Shown here: in pieces, positions 62,889 to 64,000 of the stretch
How positions within the stretch are numbered: the first letter of the stretch is position 1
Layout of the letters: each line of letters begins with the position of its first letter
Assembly: GCF_001613385.1 (NCBI RefSeq)
Contig: NZ_BDCG01000006.1
Coordinates: forward strand, 62,001 to 126,000
From: Nocardia flavorosea NBRC 108225
GTDB lineage: Bacteria; Actinomycetota; Actinomycetes; Mycobacteriales; Mycobacteriaceae
DNA: 64,000 nt
Direction: 5' to 3'
Translations under genes and position numbers: made by a program
The notes under the pieces: generated by a model
Told to the model about the DNA's origin: nothing
The model's database searches: none
What the model saw: only the letters and a program-made list of their open reading frames with translations

Positions 62889-63743
62889 TCACAGCAGAGT
62901 CGGCTGTTCGGCGGTGCCGTCGGGCGGGGCCAGTAGTTCCGGGCCGTTGTTCTTCACACTGTTCACCAGGGGCGGCACCGGGCGCGCCGTGATCTGGGCG
63001 ACCAGTTCCTCGCGGGGGGATTCGAGGAGTTCGGCGGGGGCGGGGTGGTCGGGATCCAGCCAGGCTGCCCAGTGTTCCTGCGGCATGGGTAGCGGCATGC
63101 GGTCGTGGATCCGGGTGAGGTCTCCGATCGCATCGGTGGTGAGGATGGTGCACGACAGCAGTGGCCGCGGGTCGTCGAGGGAGCGGTCCCGCCAGACCGA
63201 CCACAGGCCCGCCATGTAGAGCCGCGCACCGTCGGCCCGCGACATGAAGTACGGGTGTTTGATCACCTTCGGCTTCTTACCGCGACCCGGCCCGGCCGGA
63301 TCGGGTTCGACCAGCCATTCGTACCAGCCGTCCATGGGGACCAGGCAGCGGCGGTATTTCACCGCGTCCCGGAACGACGGCAGGCTCGCCGCTTTATCGG
63401 CCCGGGCGTTGAACAGTGGCTTTCCTTTGACGGGGACGCCGGGTTCGGCGGCTTTGGTCCAGTGTGGGATCAGACCCCAGCGCATTCGGCGGATCCGGCG
63501 GTGGACGTCGTCGCCGTGGCCGTCGTGCTCGTGCCGGTCTACCACGGTGAGGATCTGGGTGGTGGGGGCGACGTTGTAGTTCGCCCACTGGCGCCGTTCG
63601 GAGCCGGCATCGGATTCGGCCGCGCCCCCACCACCGGCGCCGCCCGCGTGGATCTCCGACGGGGCGGGCCCGGTTTCGTCGATGGCATCCAACTCCGCGG
63701 CGAGGCGCCCGGGATTCGTGGTCGTCGCATAACGTCCGCACAT
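62889..63743 (-). CDS. SRAP/HMCES (YedK-like) abasic-site crosslink protein
   Basis: 284 aa from an ATG at 63743. The catalytic Cys is the second residue (MCGRYATTT), followed by the SRAP signature elements YNVAPTTQILTVVD, MRWGLIPHWTK, NARADKAASLPSFRDAV, RRCLVPMDGWYEW and TILTTDAIGDLTRIHDRMP. These proteins form a covalent link with abasic sites in single-stranded DNA after removal of the initiator Met. It is close to the Rv3226c position downstream of sigH. A Gly/Ala-rich insertion lies near residues 30-50 (GGAGGGGAAESDAG). Confidence 0.9.
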   Translation of the reverse strand: MCGRYATTTNPGRLAAELDAIDETGPAPSEIHAGGAGGGGAAESDAGSERRQWANYNVAPTTQILTVVDRHEHDGHGDDVHRRIRRMRWGLIPHWTKAAEPGVPVKGKPLFNARADKAASLPSFRDAVKYRRCLVPMDGWYEWLVEPDPAGPGRGKKPKVIKHPYFMSRADGARLYMAGLWSVWRDRSLDDPRPLLSCTILTTDAIGDLTRIHDRMPLPMPQEHWAAWLDPDHPAPAELLESPREELVAQITARPVPPLVNSVKNNGPELLAPPDGTAEQPTLL

Positions 63744-63825
63744 ACTCCGATGGTCGCACCGAATACCGACAGTTCGAGACAATTGCGACCCGGAGGACGA
63801 CAATGGGCCTGGTACTGGGTGACGT

Positions 63826-63856
63826 GTTGAGAGTTATGTCTTAGCATTCTCTCAAC
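63826..63856. promoter_or_regulatory. Inverted repeat upstream of the last gene
   Basis: GTTGAGAG (63826-63833) and CTCTCAAC (63849-63856), a perfect 8-bp inverted repeat with a 15-bp AT-rich spacer, lie about 70 bp before the start at 63929. It is a candidate operator; the factor is not in the window. Confidence 0.45.
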
Positions 63857-63928
63857 GGGGACGTGGCGGTCACAGGCTGCACCGTCCGCGCGCGCAGCTA
63901 CCGCCCTACTTCCCGCAGAGGAGACCCT

Positions 63929-64000
63929 GTGACAACCACAGAAAAAGCCGCCGAGAAAGAATCAGTACTCACCTCGGTCGATCCGGCCACCGGCGCGACG
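63929..64000 (+). CDS. Start of a probable aldehyde dehydrogenase (runs off the right edge)
   Basis: A GTG at 63929 with GAGGAG 6 bases upstream opens a frame that reads VTTTEKAAEKESVLTSVDPA and then TGAT. The SVDPATG stretch is typical of the N-terminus of NAD(P)-dependent aldehyde (succinate-semialdehyde) dehydrogenases. Only 24 codons are visible, so the family call is tentative. Confidence 0.5.
   Translation, partial: MTTTEKAAEKESVLTSVDPATGAT

Noticed and set aside
63929..64000. Start of aroA, as in M. tuberculosis after Rv3226c
   Set aside because: The visible N-terminus (SVDPATG) looks like an aldehyde dehydrogenase, not EPSP synthase.

Overview
The window is about 64 kb of GC-rich, densely coding DNA from a mycolic-acid-containing actinomycete, most likely Nocardia or a close relative. 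Three things point there. The backbone gene order follows Mycobacterium tuberculosis Rv3199c to Rv3226c (nudC, K+ channel, adnB, adnA, lipV-like, ATL; then the Rv3205c-like gene, moeZ, DUF3152, TetR, DUF3107, ferritin-like, rhlE, Rv3212-like, nitroreductase, gpm2-like, GNAT, membrane protein, diacylglycerol kinase-like, whiB1, pdtaS, biotin carrier, sigH-rshA, YbaK, SRAP). There is an antigen-85-like mycolyltransferase. There are also actinobacterial signatures: WhiB1, bL37, DUF3107 and AdnAB. All gene assignments come from reading the sequence and remembered family features; no database search was run.

Region 1 (1-11.74 kb) holds the start of nudC, a two-TM K+ channel with an RCK domain, a DoxX-like protein, the AdnA-AdnB helicase-nuclease pair for double-strand-break end resection, an alpha/beta hydrolase and an alkyltransferase-like protein. 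AdnA carries a disordered insertion of about 380 residues.

Region 2 (11.79-39.92 kb) is a block of about 28 kb that has no counterpart at this place in M. tuberculosis. It is centred on nitrate and nitrite. It contains a MobA-MoeA fusion for molybdenum cofactor, the respiratory nitrate reductase narGHJI, and the assimilatory operon narK-nirB-nirD-(uroporphyrinogen-III synthase/winged helix)-sirohydrochlorin chelatase. Between these lie a decayed toxin with an intact antitoxin, a MerR regulator, a secreted S1-like protease, an Ag85-like esterase, a one-module NRPS (C-A-PCP-TE) with an overlapping gene of unknown function, a VapBC pair, an MFS exporter and a FadR-type regulator. The narG and narK upstream regions share a GTGAGAAA(g)CCGTT element at almost the same distance from the start codon.

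Region 3 (39.95-61.33 kb) returns to the conserved backbone: moeZ, the DUF3152 metalloprotease-like protein, TetR, the DEAD-box helicase rhlE with a long leader, whiB1 with a CRP-like site, the pdtaS sensor kinase, a TetR gene with tandem operators beside a TIM-barrel-like gene, the biotin carrier, the 24-residue ribosomal protein bL37, and sigH-rshA with a recognisable SigH/SigR-type promoter and two plausible start codons.

Region 4 (61.6-64 kb) holds a YqcI/YcgG (GntA-like) protein, a small secreted protein, an SRAP/HMCES DNA-protein-crosslink protein and the first codons of a probable aldehyde dehydrogenase.

A theme across the window is low-complexity, probably disordered segments inserted into or joining conserved domains: AdnA twice, MobA-MoeA, the NRPS A domain, the CbiX-like chelatase, and the NarH and RhlE tails.
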